Source of the DNA: Palsa-504 sp963742795
Lineage (GTDB): Bacteria > Actinomycetota > Actinomycetes > Streptosporangiales > Streptosporangiaceae
NCBI GenBank assembly: GCA_963742795.1
Contig: CAVUNL010000015.1
Coordinates: 62,001 to 126,000 of the forward strand
DNA: 64,000 nt
Reading direction: 5' to 3'
This document shows positions 51,939 to 59,961 of this stretch, one piece after another. The position numbers were made by a program, and so were the translations under genes. The stretch's first letter is position 1, and each line of letters opens with the position of its first letter. Below the pieces are notes generated by a model. The model saw nothing but the letters and a program-made list of their open reading frames with translations, searched no databases and was not told the origin of the DNA.

Positions 51939-52859
51939 GTGCGAGGCCTCCTGATCGTTAACCCGCAGGCGACCACCACGACGGGGGACTCCGCGGATCT
52001 GGTGATCCGTTCGCTCGCCGGGCTGGTCGACCTTGACGTAGAACATACCCGGTACCGCGGCCACGCTCGCGAGCTGGCCGCCGCGGCGCGCGGTGAGCTG
52101 GTCATCGTGCTCGGCGGCGACGGCGCCGTCAACGAGGCGGTCAACGGGATCATGGCCCGGCCGCCCGAGCCCTCCCGGAAGCCGCTGCTGGCCGTCATAC
52201 CGGGCGGCGGCGGCAACGTCTTCGCCCAGGCACTCGGGCTGGCGGCCGACGCGTCGGCGGCGATCGCCAGGATCAGGGAGGTCATCAAGGAGGGCCAGTT
52301 CCGGACCATCGGGCTGGGCCTGGCCGGCGACCGGTACTTCACGTTCAGCGCGGGCCTGGGTATGGACGCCGAGGTGGTGCGGGAGGTCGAACGGCTGCGC
52401 GCCAGCGGGCACCGGGAGAGTCCGGCGCTGTTCCTGCGGACGATGGTGCGCCAGTACTGGTCGGGCACCGACCGGCGGACCCCGGCGCTGACCCTGGAGC
52501 GCGACGGACAGCCGTCCACCCCGGACCTGTTCATGACGGCCATCACCAACCGGTCGCCCTGGACCTATCTGCACGGCCGTGCGGTGCTGCCCGTTCCGAA
52601 CCCGGACTTCAACTCCGGCCTGGACGTGTTCGCGCTGCGCAAGGTGCGGGCCACCACCATCGTGAGCGCGGTCGGCCAGATGCTGCTGTTCCGGCGCCGC
52701 TCGCCGCGCGGGCGGCACACGCTCACCGTGACCGGCCTGGAGTCGCTGACCATCCGCTCGGTACGCCCGATCGCCTTCCAGGTCGACGGGGACTACCTGG
52801 GCGAGACCGAAGCCGTAAAGTTCCAGTTTGTCCCGCACGCGCTGCGTGTGGTGGCGTGA
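51939..52859 (+). CDS. Diacylglycerol kinase catalytic-domain protein (lipid kinase)
   Basis: 306 residues, GTG start. RGLLIVNPQATTTTG, VIVLGGDGAVNEAVNGIM (the GGDGTxNE motif with Ala for Thr), AVIPGGGGNVFAQALGL and ALNSDFNSGLDVF-like later parts (PNPDFNSGLDVFAL) match DagK/YegS-type lipid kinases. They phosphorylate diacylglycerol or related lipids using ATP at the inner face of the membrane. Transcribed alone, with 12-bp tandem repeats after its stop. Confidence 0.88.
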   Translation: MRGLLIVNPQATTTTGDSADLVIRSLAGLVDLDVEHTRYRGHARELAAAARGELVIVLGGDGAVNEAVNGIMARPPEPSRKPLLAVIPGGGGNVFAQALGLAADASAAIARIREVIKEGQFRTIGLGLAGDRYFTFSAGLGMDAEVVREVERLRASGHRESPALFLRTMVRQYWSGTDRRTPALTLERDGQPSTPDLFMTAITNRSPWTYLHGRAVLPVPNPDFNSGLDVFALRKVRATTIVSAVGQMLLFRRRSPRGRHTLTVTGLESLTIRSVRPIAFQVDGDYLGETEAVKFQFVPHALRVVA

Positions 52860-53295
52860 CCTGTGACACCGGCTGAAGATACGGCCCAGTGACACGCCCA
52901 GTGACAGGCCCAGTGATACGCCCAGTGATAGGCACTGCAGCGCCGCGAGCAAAATGTGATCGATCTGACATTAAATTAAGCCGACGGGTCGCTGCGCCCT
53001 CTTGCGCATGTCAACCGATGTTGAAAGGCTTTACGTGATGTCTGGCGCGGGGGCGCCTCGCACGTGTCATCAGCTCAGATGGCCTTGGGTTATGACGCAG
53101 CGTCGCCTTCGGGGCATGCTCAGGCCGCCTGGGGTTTGGGTGCGTTTCTGCTCGGCATCATAACGGTTCCGGGAAACTTGAACCGCATGTGATAGTACGG
53201 AATGGCTCGTGAAAAGCTTCACAAGCTGCATACATATGCTCTGCCGGCCGTACCCGCTGACGGCCGGACCCGTTCGGCTAGAAGGAGTGGACATC
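52860..53295 (+). promoter_or_regulatory. 436-bp upstream region of whiB1 with a CRP-like site
   Basis: No gene seen. TGTGA-TCGATC-TGACA at 52955-52970 fits the actinobacterial CRP/FNR consensus TGTGA-N6-TCACA with one mismatch, in an AT-rich patch. A second half-site TGTGA is at 53188-53192, and GTGAA/TTCAC form a small dyad at 53209-53222. In M. tuberculosis whiB1 is controlled by CRP (Rv3676) through such sites (established). AAGGAG at 53283-53288 is the whiB1 ribosome site. Confidence 0.5.
52884..52931. repeat. Four 12-bp tandem repeats
   Basis: GCCCAGTGACAC, GCCCAGTGACAG, GCCCAGTGATAC and GCCCAGTGATAG follow head to tail with changes only in the last four bases. They lie between the lipid kinase stop and the whiB1 upstream region. 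Confidence 0.85.
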
Positions 53296-53568
53296 ATGGA
53301 CTGGCGCCACGAAGCCGCCTGCCGTGAGGTGGACCCTGAGCTGTTCTTCCCCATTGGGAACACCGGTCCCGCGCTCCTCCAGATCGATGAAGCCAAACAG
53401 GTCTGTCGCCGGTGCTCGGTGATGGACGAGTGCCTGCGGTGGGCGATCGACAGCGGTCAGGACGCGGGCGTCTGGGGCGGGATGAGCGAGGACGAGCGGC
53501 GAGCGCTCAAGCGGCGCACGATCCGGCTGCGCGCCCGGGCGCACGTGTTATCGGCCCCGTGTTATTAG
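53296..53568 (+). CDS. whiB1: WhiB1-type [4Fe-4S] transcriptional regulator (WblE)
   Basis: 90 residues, start after AAGGAG-TGGACATC. Cys9, Cys37, Cys40 and Cys46 match the cluster ligands of M. tuberculosis WhiB1 position for position (HEAACREV; QVCRRCSVMDEC). The turn GVWGGMSEDERR and the basic RALKRRTIRLRARA complete the family pattern. WhiB1 binds the housekeeping sigma factor and its cluster reacts with nitric oxide; it is essential in mycobacteria. The last residues and stop lie in a duplicated 15-bp unit, so the natural end may be a few residues different. Confidence 0.95.
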   Translation: MDWRHEAACREVDPELFFPIGNTGPALLQIDEAKQVCRRCSVMDECLRWAIDSGQDAGVWGGMSEDERRALKRRTIRLRARAHVLSAPCY

Positions 53569-53589
53569 CACCCGTGTTATTAGCACGGG
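53556..53589. terminator. Duplicated 15-bp unit forming a hairpin at the whiB1 end
   Basis: CCCGTGTTATTAGCA occurs twice in tandem (53556-53570, 53571-53585), each copy carrying TAG; the first is the whiB1 stop. CCCGTG at 53571 and CACGGG ending at 53589 form a 6-bp stem with a 7-base loop. It also ends just before the convergent histidine kinase gene. Confidence 0.6.
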
Positions 53590-53592
53590 CAC

Positions 53593-55095
53593 CTACTCGT
53601 TCCGGACGGGGAGATCGACGACCGCCTCGGTGCCGCCGTCCGGCCGGGGCACGATCCGCAGCCGTCCGCCCAGCTCGCTGACCACCAGCGTGCGCACGAT
53701 CTGCAGGCCGAGACTGGTGGTCGAATCCAGGTCGAAGCCCTCGGGCAGGCCCACCCCGTTGTCCGCGACGATCACGGTGAGCCGTTCGGCCTCGCGCACC
53801 GCGATCACCTCGAGCAGGCCCCCGTCGCTGGCGGTCCCGTCCCTGGCTACAGGGTCATTGACCGGGGCCGGGAAGCCGTGCTGCAGCGCGTTCTGCAGCA
53901 GCTCGGTCAGGACCATGGCCAGCGGCGTGGCCACCGCGGCGGACAGCGGCCCGAACGACCCGGTGATCTTCGGGATGACGCGGACCTCGGGGGCCGACAC
54001 CTCACCCGCCATCATCGCGACCCGGTCCGCGATGTCGTCGAAGTCGACCACTTCGTCCGGCGCGTGGGACAGGGTCTCGTGCACGACCGCGATCGACCCG
54101 ACCCGGCGCACCGCCTCGTCCAGCGCGTCGCGAGCCTCGGGCGCCCGGAGCCGCCGGGCCTGCAGCCGCAGCAGGGCGGCGACGGTCTGCAGGTTGTTCT
54201 TCACCCGGTGGTGGATCTCCCTGATCGTCGCGTCCTTGGTCATCAGCTCACGCTCACGGCGGCGCAGTTCGGTGACGTCCCGGATCAGGATCAGGGCGCC
54301 GGTCCGGCTCCCGCCGACGATGAGCGGGATCGCGCGCAGCTGCACCACCGAGCCGTTCCCGTCCACCTCGGCCGCGCGCGGCGCGCGGCCCGCGGCCACC
54401 ACCATCAGCGACTCGTCCAGCGGCTCGTCCGACGCGCACAGCCCGGCGGTGATCACCGCCAGCTCGGCGCCGATGAGGTCGGCGGCCAGGCCCAGGCGGC
54501 GGTAGGCCGACTGCGCGTTCGGGCTGGCGTAGGTCACCCGTCCGGTCCGCCCGAGCCGGAGCAGCCCGTCGCCGACCCGCGGCGACCGGACCAGCATGGC
54601 CGCCTCGCCCGCGAACGGGAACGTGCCTTCGGCTACCATCCGGGCCAGGTCATCGGCGCCCTGCACGTAGGTGAGCTCGAGCCGGCTGGGAGTCCGGGCC
54701 GAGGCCAGGTTGGTGCACCGCTCGATGACGGCGATGACCCGGCCCGCCCGGGTCACCGGGATGGCCTCGGCCCGCACCGGGACGCCGGTCGTCCAGTCCG
54801 GGTCGCTCTCCCGCCAGATGCGCCGCTCGTCCCGCGCGACGTTCAGCAGCCGCTGGTCTTCCGGTCCGGCCACCGTCCCGACCACGTCGTCCTGGAGCGA
54901 GGTGGGACCGGTCGTCGGCCGCATCTGCGCCAGGGCTAGCCAGCCGCCGTCGTCCCGGACCGGGGCCCACAAGATCAGGTCGGCGAAGGAGAGGTCGGCC
55001 AGCAGCTGCCAGTCCGACACCAGCGCGTGCAGCCACTCGACGTCGGCGTCGCCGAGGTTGGTGCGGCTCGTAGCCAGGTCGGTCAGCGTGGGCAC
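53593..55095 (-). CDS. pdtaS: Sensor histidine kinase, PdtaS-like (HWE/HisKA_2 type)
   Basis: 500 residues: a GAF-like N-terminus (LHALVSDWQLLADLSFADLI, DDVVGTVAGPEDQRLL), a PAS domain (GRTGRVTYASPNAQSAYRRL), HisKA_2 box EIHHRVKNNLQTVAALLRLQ, and ATPase parts LTELLQNALQHGF, IVADNGVGLPEGFD and LGLQIVRTLV. This is the layout of M. tuberculosis PdtaS (Rv3220c), which is likewise next to whiB1. PdtaS signals to an ANTAR-domain regulator (PdtaR) that binds RNA; no pdtaR is in this window. No membrane segment: a cytosolic kinase. Confidence 0.88.
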   Translation of the reverse strand: MPTLTDLATSRTNLGDADVEWLHALVSDWQLLADLSFADLILWAPVRDDGGWLALAQMRPTTGPTSLQDDVVGTVAGPEDQRLLNVARDERRIWRESDPDWTTGVPVRAEAIPVTRAGRVIAVIERCTNLASARTPSRLELTYVQGADDLARMVAEGTFPFAGEAAMLVRSPRVGDGLLRLGRTGRVTYASPNAQSAYRRLGLAADLIGAELAVITAGLCASDEPLDESLMVVAAGRAPRAAEVDGNGSVVQLRAIPLIVGGSRTGALILIRDVTELRRRERELMTKDATIREIHHRVKNNLQTVAALLRLQARRLRAPEARDALDEAVRRVGSIAVVHETLSHAPDEVVDFDDIADRVAMMAGEVSAPEVRVIPKITGSFGPLSAAVATPLAMVLTELLQNALQHGFPAPVNDPVARDGTASDGGLLEVIAVREAERLTVIVADNGVGLPEGFDLDSTTSLGLQIVRTLVVSELGGRLRIVPRPDGGTEAVVDLPVRNE

Positions 55096-55250
55096 AGCAT
55101 CATCATCGCATCCGGGACGGACCGGCCCGGCCGCCCGATCGTCTGGCCCGATTGTTTGACAGGGCCGCGTGGGCCGGGGCGTTACGTGCAGGTGCGGCGC
55201 AGAGCTATGTCAGAGTTGACGTTAACCCTTCATTAAGGCAAAGATTCCTG

Positions 55251-56024
55251 ATGACCGCATTTGCGCTCCCGACCGACGAAGACGCCGCCGAGCCCGCGGC
55301 GGGCGCCTCGGCGAAGCTGCCCAAGTACTACCAGGTAAAGCGCGAGCTGCTGGCGTTCACCGCCACCCTGGACCCCGGCAGCCCCGTCCCGCCCGAGCGC
55401 GAGCTCGCGCGCTCCTACGGGACCTCGCGGACCACGGTCAGGCAGGCCCTCGCCGAGCTGGTCATCGAGGGCCGGCTGCTGCGCATGCAGGGCAAGGGCA
55501 CGTTCGTGGCCAAGCCCAAGGTGGCGCAGCTGCTGGAGCTGGCCAGCTACACCGAAGGCATGCGTGCCCACGGCCTGCACCCGAAGACCAAGATCCTGGA
55601 CATCGGGTACGTCACCGCCGACGAGCAGCTGGCCGCGCTGCTCGGCATCCGCGCGGGCGGCCGGGCGCTGCGCATCCACCGGCTGCGGCTGGCCGACGGC
55701 GAGCCGATGTCGATCGACACCTCACACCTGCCCGCGCGGCGGTTCCCGGGGCTGCGCAAGCAGCTGGAGCGGGAGCTGTCCCTGTACGAGACGCTGCGCC
55801 TGGCCTACGGCATCCAGCTCACTGAGGCCGAGGAGACGATCGAGACCGTACTCGCCGACCCGCACGACGCGCGGCTGCTCGGCGTGGACCCCGGCCTGCC
55901 CCTGCTGCTGCTGTCCCGGCACGCGTACGACGTCACCGGCGAGCCGGTCGAGTGGGCCCAGTCCTGGTACCGAGGCGACCGGTACAAGTTCGTCACCCGG
56001 CTCCGGCGGACCCCCGACCGGTGA
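55251..56024 (+). CDS. dasR: GntR-family regulator (HutC subfamily), DasR-like
   Basis: 257 residues from the ATG at 55251. N-terminal wHTH: KYYQVKRELLAFTATLDPGS, VPPERELARSYGTSRTTVRQ and ALAELVIEGRLLRMQGKGTF. C-terminal UTRA effector domain: LLELASYTEGMRAHGLHPKT, GRALRIHRLRLADGEPMSID, SLYETLRLAYGIQLTEAEET and PVEWAQSWYRGDRYKFVTRL. It resembles Streptomyces DasR closely along its whole length, and that gene lies in the same wblE-sigR neighbourhood (from memory). DasR responds to glucosamine-6-phosphate and controls N-acetylglucosamine/chitin use and antibiotic genes. I found no obvious dre operator nearby. Confidence 0.8.
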   Translation: MTAFALPTDEDAAEPAAGASAKLPKYYQVKRELLAFTATLDPGSPVPPERELARSYGTSRTTVRQALAELVIEGRLLRMQGKGTFVAKPKVAQLLELASYTEGMRAHGLHPKTKILDIGYVTADEQLAALLGIRAGGRALRIHRLRLADGEPMSIDTSHLPARRFPGLRKQLERELSLYETLRLAYGIQLTEAEETIETVLADPHDARLLGVDPGLPLLLLSRHAYDVTGEPVEWAQSWYRGDRYKFVTRLRRTPDR

Positions 56025-56121
56025 CGCCCCGGACGGCATCTGATTGCAACCTCATTAGATGATAACGACCATTCCTCATAAGGAATTCTTCAAGCCTGAC
56101 GCCACCGGGCTCTGAGACGCA

Positions 56122-56225
56122 GGTGGCCCGGTGGGCCTCGCTGGTGGTCAAGCTGGGCGCGCTGGCGTTCGCGGTGGACCTGCCGCGCACGTTCTCCATC
56201 AACCTGCAGCTGCTGGGCGGCGCAC
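56122..56225 (+). pseudogene. Remnant of a sodium:solute symporter C-terminal segment
   Basis: Reading rightward from 56122: ARWASLVVKLGALAFAVDLP followed by RTFSINLQLLGGA. This matches the pattern K-x-GAL-x-F...INLQLLGG found in the late helices of SSS-family monocarboxylate/acetate symporters. Before and after it the frame loses all membrane character. About 35 residues only; no start, no gene. A decayed or deleted transporter is the simplest reading. Confidence 0.45.
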
Positions 56226-56377
56226 CAGTACACCGCCGATCCGGCGCAGGCCCCGGCTCCGGCCCCGGCCGCGGTCGGCATCGGCACCGCCGGGGCCGCC
56301 GGCGACTTATCTGGCCGAACGGATCGTGGTGCACCGGCCCCGTCCCGTGGGGGCTACCGGCTGGTAGCGTCGCTGGC

Positions 56378-58009
56378 ATGGTGCGGGTAACCGGTCATGG
56401 CGGCGTGCAGGCCCTCGCGGCGGCCCGCCGGTACGGCGTGACGACTTTGTTCACGCTGTCCGGCGGGCACATCTTCCCGCTCTACGACGCGGCGGCCAAG
56501 GGAGGTCAGCCGCTGCGGATGGTCGACGTGCGGCACGAGCAGAGCGCGGTGTTCGCGGCCGAGGCGACGGCGCGGCTGACCCGGACCCCGGGACTGGCCG
56601 CGGTGACCGCCGGGCCGGGAGTCACCAACGCGGTGAGCGCGGTGACCACCGCGTGGCTGAACGGGGCACCGGTGGTGGTGCTGGCCGGGCGCGCGCCGGA
56701 CTACCGCTGGGGCCAGGGCAGCCTGCAGGAGATCGACCATCCGCCGCTGCTCGCGCCGGTGACCAAGCAGGCGTGGACCGAGCACGACGCAGCGCGGGTG
56801 GCCGGCTCCGTGGACGAGGCGTTTCAGCTCGCGCTGACGCCGCACCGCGGGCCGGTGTTCCTGGACCTCTCGCTCGAGGCCATCTACGGGCAGGCCGAGG
56901 CCGAACTGCCCGACGTGGATCTGCCGGCGGCTCCGCGGCCGGATCCGGGGGACGTCGGCCGGATCGCGGACCTGGTGCGGGCGGCCCGGCGGCCGGTCCT
57001 GATCCTGGGCTCGGACGTATGGCTGGGCGGGGCGGAGGACGCGGCGCGGCGCGCCGCCGAGGAACTGCGCCTGCCAGTGGTGGCCAACGGGCAGGCGCGC
57101 GGGATCCTGCCCCGCGGCCATGACCTTCTGGTCACGCGGGCCCGGTCGGTGGCGCTGCGGGAGGCGGACCTGGTCCTGGTGGCAGGCACGCCACTTGACT
57201 TCAGGCTTGCATATGGGTCGTTCGGCCCAAAAAATTCACCGGCGCAGGTCGTGCACGTGGCCGACGGACCTGGCGGGGTCGCGGCGCATGTGCCCCTGGC
57301 CGCCTCGGCCACCGGCGACCTGAGCGCGTTCTTCGATGCGCTGGCGGCTCTTGGCGGTGCGGGTGATAAGGACTGGGGAGTGCGGCTCACTGAGGCCGTA
57401 CGCGCCGCGCAGGCGGCTGACGGCCCGCTGCTGGCCAGCGAGGCCGGGCCGGTGCACCCGGCCCGCGTGTACGGCGAACTGCTCCGGGTACTGGAGGACG
57501 ACGCGGTGGTGATCGGGGACGGCGGCGACTTCGTCTCGTTCGCGGGCAAGTACATCGAGCCCGCCCGGCCCGGCGGGTGGCTGGACCCGGGACCGTTCGG
57601 CTGCCTGGGCACCGGGCTCGGCTACGCGATCGCGGCCCGGCTGGCCCGGCCGTCCGCGCAGGTCGTCCTGCTGCTGGGCGATGGCGCGGCCGGCTTCTCG
57701 CTGATGGACGCGGACACGCTGGTCCGGCACCGGCTGCCGGTGGTCATCGTGTGCGGCAACAACGGCGCGTGGGGCCTGGAGAAGCACCCCATGCGCGCCC
57801 TGTACGGCTACGACGTGCTGGCCGACCTGCAGCCTTCGTGCCGGTATGACGAAGTGGTGCGCGCGCTGGGCGGCGCCGGCGAGCTGGTCACCGCGCCTGG
57901 TGATATCGGGCCCGCGCTGCGCCGGGCGTTCGCCGCCAACGTGCCGTACCTGGTCAACGTGGTCACCGACCCCGAAATCGCCTACCCCCGCTCCACTACC
58001 GGGGTTTAA
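56378..58009 (+). CDS. ThDP-dependent enzyme, acetolactate synthase-like
   Basis: 543 residues from the ATG at 56378. N-terminal PYR domain with VTTLFTLSGGHIFPLYDAAA, VDVRHEQSAVFAAEATARLT (Glu activating ThDP) and GPGVTNAVSAVTTAWLNGAP; a middle domain; C-terminal PP domain with AVVIGDGGDFVSFAGKYIEP, GPFGCLGTGLGYAIAARLAR and LLGDGAAGFSLMDADTLVRH, then NNGAWGLEKHPMRA (the GDG...NN diphosphate site). Closest in type to IlvB-like, 2-hydroxyacyl-CoA-lyase or oxalyl-CoA decarboxylase proteins; exact substrate unclear. The regulatory IlvN subunit is not adjacent, so branched-chain synthesis is unlikely. Confidence 0.85.
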   Translation: MVRVTGHGGVQALAAARRYGVTTLFTLSGGHIFPLYDAAAKGGQPLRMVDVRHEQSAVFAAEATARLTRTPGLAAVTAGPGVTNAVSAVTTAWLNGAPVVVLAGRAPDYRWGQGSLQEIDHPPLLAPVTKQAWTEHDAARVAGSVDEAFQLALTPHRGPVFLDLSLEAIYGQAEAELPDVDLPAAPRPDPGDVGRIADLVRAARRPVLILGSDVWLGGAEDAARRAAEELRLPVVANGQARGILPRGHDLLVTRARSVALREADLVLVAGTPLDFRLAYGSFGPKNSPAQVVHVADGPGGVAAHVPLAASATGDLSAFFDALAALGGAGDKDWGVRLTEAVRAAQAADGPLLASEAGPVHPARVYGELLRVLEDDAVVIGDGGDFVSFAGKYIEPARPGGWLDPGPFGCLGTGLGYAIAARLARPSAQVVLLLGDGAAGFSLMDADTLVRHRLPVVIVCGNNGAWGLEKHPMRALYGYDVLADLQPSCRYDEVVRALGGAGELVTAPGDIGPALRRAFAANVPYLVNVVTDPEIAYPRSTTGV

Positions 58010-58049
58010 CGGGGGGTGCGGGGGGTTCCCCCCCGCGAGCTAACACCGT

Positions 58050-58262
58050 CTAGCTGATTTCGGCGATGAGGTCGCCTTCCTGGACCACGTCGCCCTCGGC
58101 GACGTGCATGGTGGTGACCGTGCCCGCGCTCTCGGCCAGGACCGGGATCTCCATCTTCATCGATTCCAGGATGACCAGGGTGTCACCGTCATCGACGTGA
58201 TCGCCCTGGGCCACGACCACCTTCCACACGTTCGCGACCATCTCCGCGCGGATCTCAGCCAC
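58050..58262 (-). CDS. Biotin carboxyl carrier protein, single domain (TB7.3-like)
   Basis: 70 residues. ESMKMEIPV holds the biotinylated Lys36 in the usual M-K-M. The whole protein is one biotinyl/lipoyl domain with GDHVDDGDTLVILES and GDVVQEGDLIAEIS hammerhead strands. It lies 23 bases after the biotin carboxylase gene and is part of the same unit. Matches the mycobacterial biotinylated protein TB7.3 (Rv3221c), which sits between pdtaS and sigH as here. Confidence 0.9.
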   Translation of the reverse strand: MAEIRAEMVANVWKVVVAQGDHVDDGDTLVILESMKMEIPVLAESAGTVTTMHVAEGDVVQEGDLIAEIS

Positions 58263-58285
58263 GGCGGCTCCTGTCTGTCGGTTCC

Positions 58286-59629
58286 CTAACTGGGACGCAG
58301 CCTGCTTATCAGGGACGTATCGTAGTCGCCGCTGATGAACTGCGGGCTGGTGAGCAGCTCCGCGTGAAAGGCCAGGTTGGTTTTCGGGCCTTTTATGGTG
58401 AAGGCAGCCACGGCGTCTCGGGCCCGGTCCAGGGCCTGCTCACGGTCGGCTCCGTGCACGCACAGCTTGGCCAGCAGCGGGTCGTAGAACGGGGTCACGG
58501 TGTTGCCGGCCTGGTAGCCCGCGTCGACCCGGATGCCGTCCCCTTCGGGTTCGTCCCATTGCGTGATCGTGCCGGGGCCGGGCAGGAACCGGACCGGGTC
58601 CTCGGCGTAGATCCGCAGTTCGAGCGCGTGTCCCTTTGGGGTTACGGCGCCCGGGTCGAACGAGGGGGGCTGGGCCGCGGCGATGAGGAACTGCTGCTCG
58701 ACCAGGTCGATGCCGGTGACGAGCTCGGTGACGGGATGCTCGACCTGCAGCCGGGTGTTCATCTCCAGGAACACGAACGAGCCGGCGTCGGTGTCCACCA
58801 GGCATTCGACCGTCCCGGCGCCTTTGTAGTTGACGGCCTCCCCGGCCCGGACGGCGGCGGCCAGCATCTGCTCGCGCAGGGCGTCGTCGACGCCTGGCGA
58901 GGGGGTTTCCTCGGCGACCTTCTGGTGCCGGCGCTGCACCGAGCAGTCCCGCTCGCCGAGCGCGAGCACCCGCCCGTCGGCCAGGCCGAGGATCTGGACC
59001 TCGACGTGCCGGGCCCGCTGGACGTAGCGCTCGAGCAGGATCTCCGGCGAGCCGAAGAAGCGCTCGGCGCGCGACCGGGCGGTGTCGAATGCGGCCTGGA
59101 GTTCGGCCGGGCCGGTGGCCACGCCCATGCCGATCCCGCCGCCGCCGGCCGCGGCCTTGACCATGACGGGATAGCCGATGCGCTCGCCTTCGGCCAGGGC
59201 CGCTTTGATGTCCGTGACCGGCTCGCGGCTGCCTGGGGAGACCGGTACGCCCGCGTGTTCCATCAGGTTGCGGGCGCGGATCTTGTCGCCCATCTGCTCG
59301 ATCGCTTTGGGGTCGGGGCCCACCCAGGTCAGGTCGGCCGCCATCACCTGCCGGGCGAAGTCGGCGTTCTCGGCCAGGAAGCCGTACCCGGGATGGACTG
59401 CCTTTGCGCCGGTCTTGGCGGCTGCCTCGATGATGGCCGCGGCGTCCAGGTAGCTTTTGGCGGGCTGGGCGGGGCCGATGCGCACGGCCTGGTCCGCCTC
59501 GCGGACGTAGGGCAGGTCAGCGTCGGCGTCAGAGTACACCGCGACGGCCCTGATTCCCATCCGGCGGGCCGTACGGATCACCCGCCTCGCGATTTCGCCC
59601 CGGTTGGCGACAAGCACCGAATCAAGCAT
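58286..59629 (-). CDS. accC: Biotin carboxylase (acetyl/acyl-CoA carboxylase subunit)
   Basis: 447 residues, the length of free-standing AccC. LDSVLVANRGEIARRVIRTA, HPGYGFLAENADFARQVMAA, the ATP-grasp glycine loop VKAAAGGGGIGMGVA, QRRHQKVAEETPSP, EMNTRLQVEHPVTELVTGID and ELRIYAEDP follow in the usual order, with metal-site Glu and catalytic Arg of EMNTRLQVEHP. Carboxylates biotin on the small carrier protein next to it. The carboxyltransferase subunit is not in the window, so it must be encoded elsewhere. Confidence 0.93.
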   Translation of the reverse strand: MLDSVLVANRGEIARRVIRTARRMGIRAVAVYSDADADLPYVREADQAVRIGPAQPAKSYLDAAAIIEAAAKTGAKAVHPGYGFLAENADFARQVMAADLTWVGPDPKAIEQMGDKIRARNLMEHAGVPVSPGSREPVTDIKAALAEGERIGYPVMVKAAAGGGGIGMGVATGPAELQAAFDTARSRAERFFGSPEILLERYVQRARHVEVQILGLADGRVLALGERDCSVQRRHQKVAEETPSPGVDDALREQMLAAAVRAGEAVNYKGAGTVECLVDTDAGSFVFLEMNTRLQVEHPVTELVTGIDLVEQQFLIAAAQPPSFDPGAVTPKGHALELRIYAEDPVRFLPGPGTITQWDEPEGDGIRVDAGYQAGNTVTPFYDPLLAKLCVHGADREQALDRARDAVAAFTIKGPKTNLAFHAELLTSPQFISGDYDTSLISRLRPS

Positions 59630-59961
59630 CAGGCCAGCCTAGTGGCCCGCGCCCGGTGCCGGGCGTCACCTGGACTTACGCGGGGGGTGCCTTGAGGCGC
59701 TCCGACGTGAGCGAGTCCGGAGCGGTGGAGCGGGCGGGGCATGAGCGGAGCGCGGGCGGACGGGATGCGTAACATTGTGCACGTAGGTCACGATAGTTAC
59801 ATTTCGTCACACGCTCGGCTGATTGTCTAACCTATGGATGTGGCACCCTAATGGCTCTATCCGTTAGAGTGTGGCATTCATCGGGTAGCTAACCCGGTTT
59901 ATACGAAAACCTGAGCGATCAAAGGACACGTGAAACTCGCCCGCCGCGGCCGGAGGCTAGC
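59630..59961. promoter_or_regulatory. 332-bp intergenic region between AccC and the HD-domain gene
   Basis: 59770-59930 is distinctly AT-richer than the flanks and has ATAGTTACATTTCGTC, CCTAATGGCTCTATCC and GGTTTATACG. It ends in AAAGGACAC-GTG, a good ribosome site and start on the plus strand, but the frame after it (MKLARRGRRLAQSW) runs antisense to the HD gene and looks random. Perhaps a promoter and leader whose original gene was lost. No known RNA family recognised. Confidence 0.35.

Noticed and set aside
52884..52931. 12-bp repeats considered as an iteron origin or CRISPR
   Set aside because: Only four units, no spacers, no replication gene nearby.
55993..56379. 128-codon minus-strand frame between dasR and the ThDP enzyme
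   Set aside because: Overlaps the dasR end and has no domain; the plus strand holds a symporter-like remnant instead.
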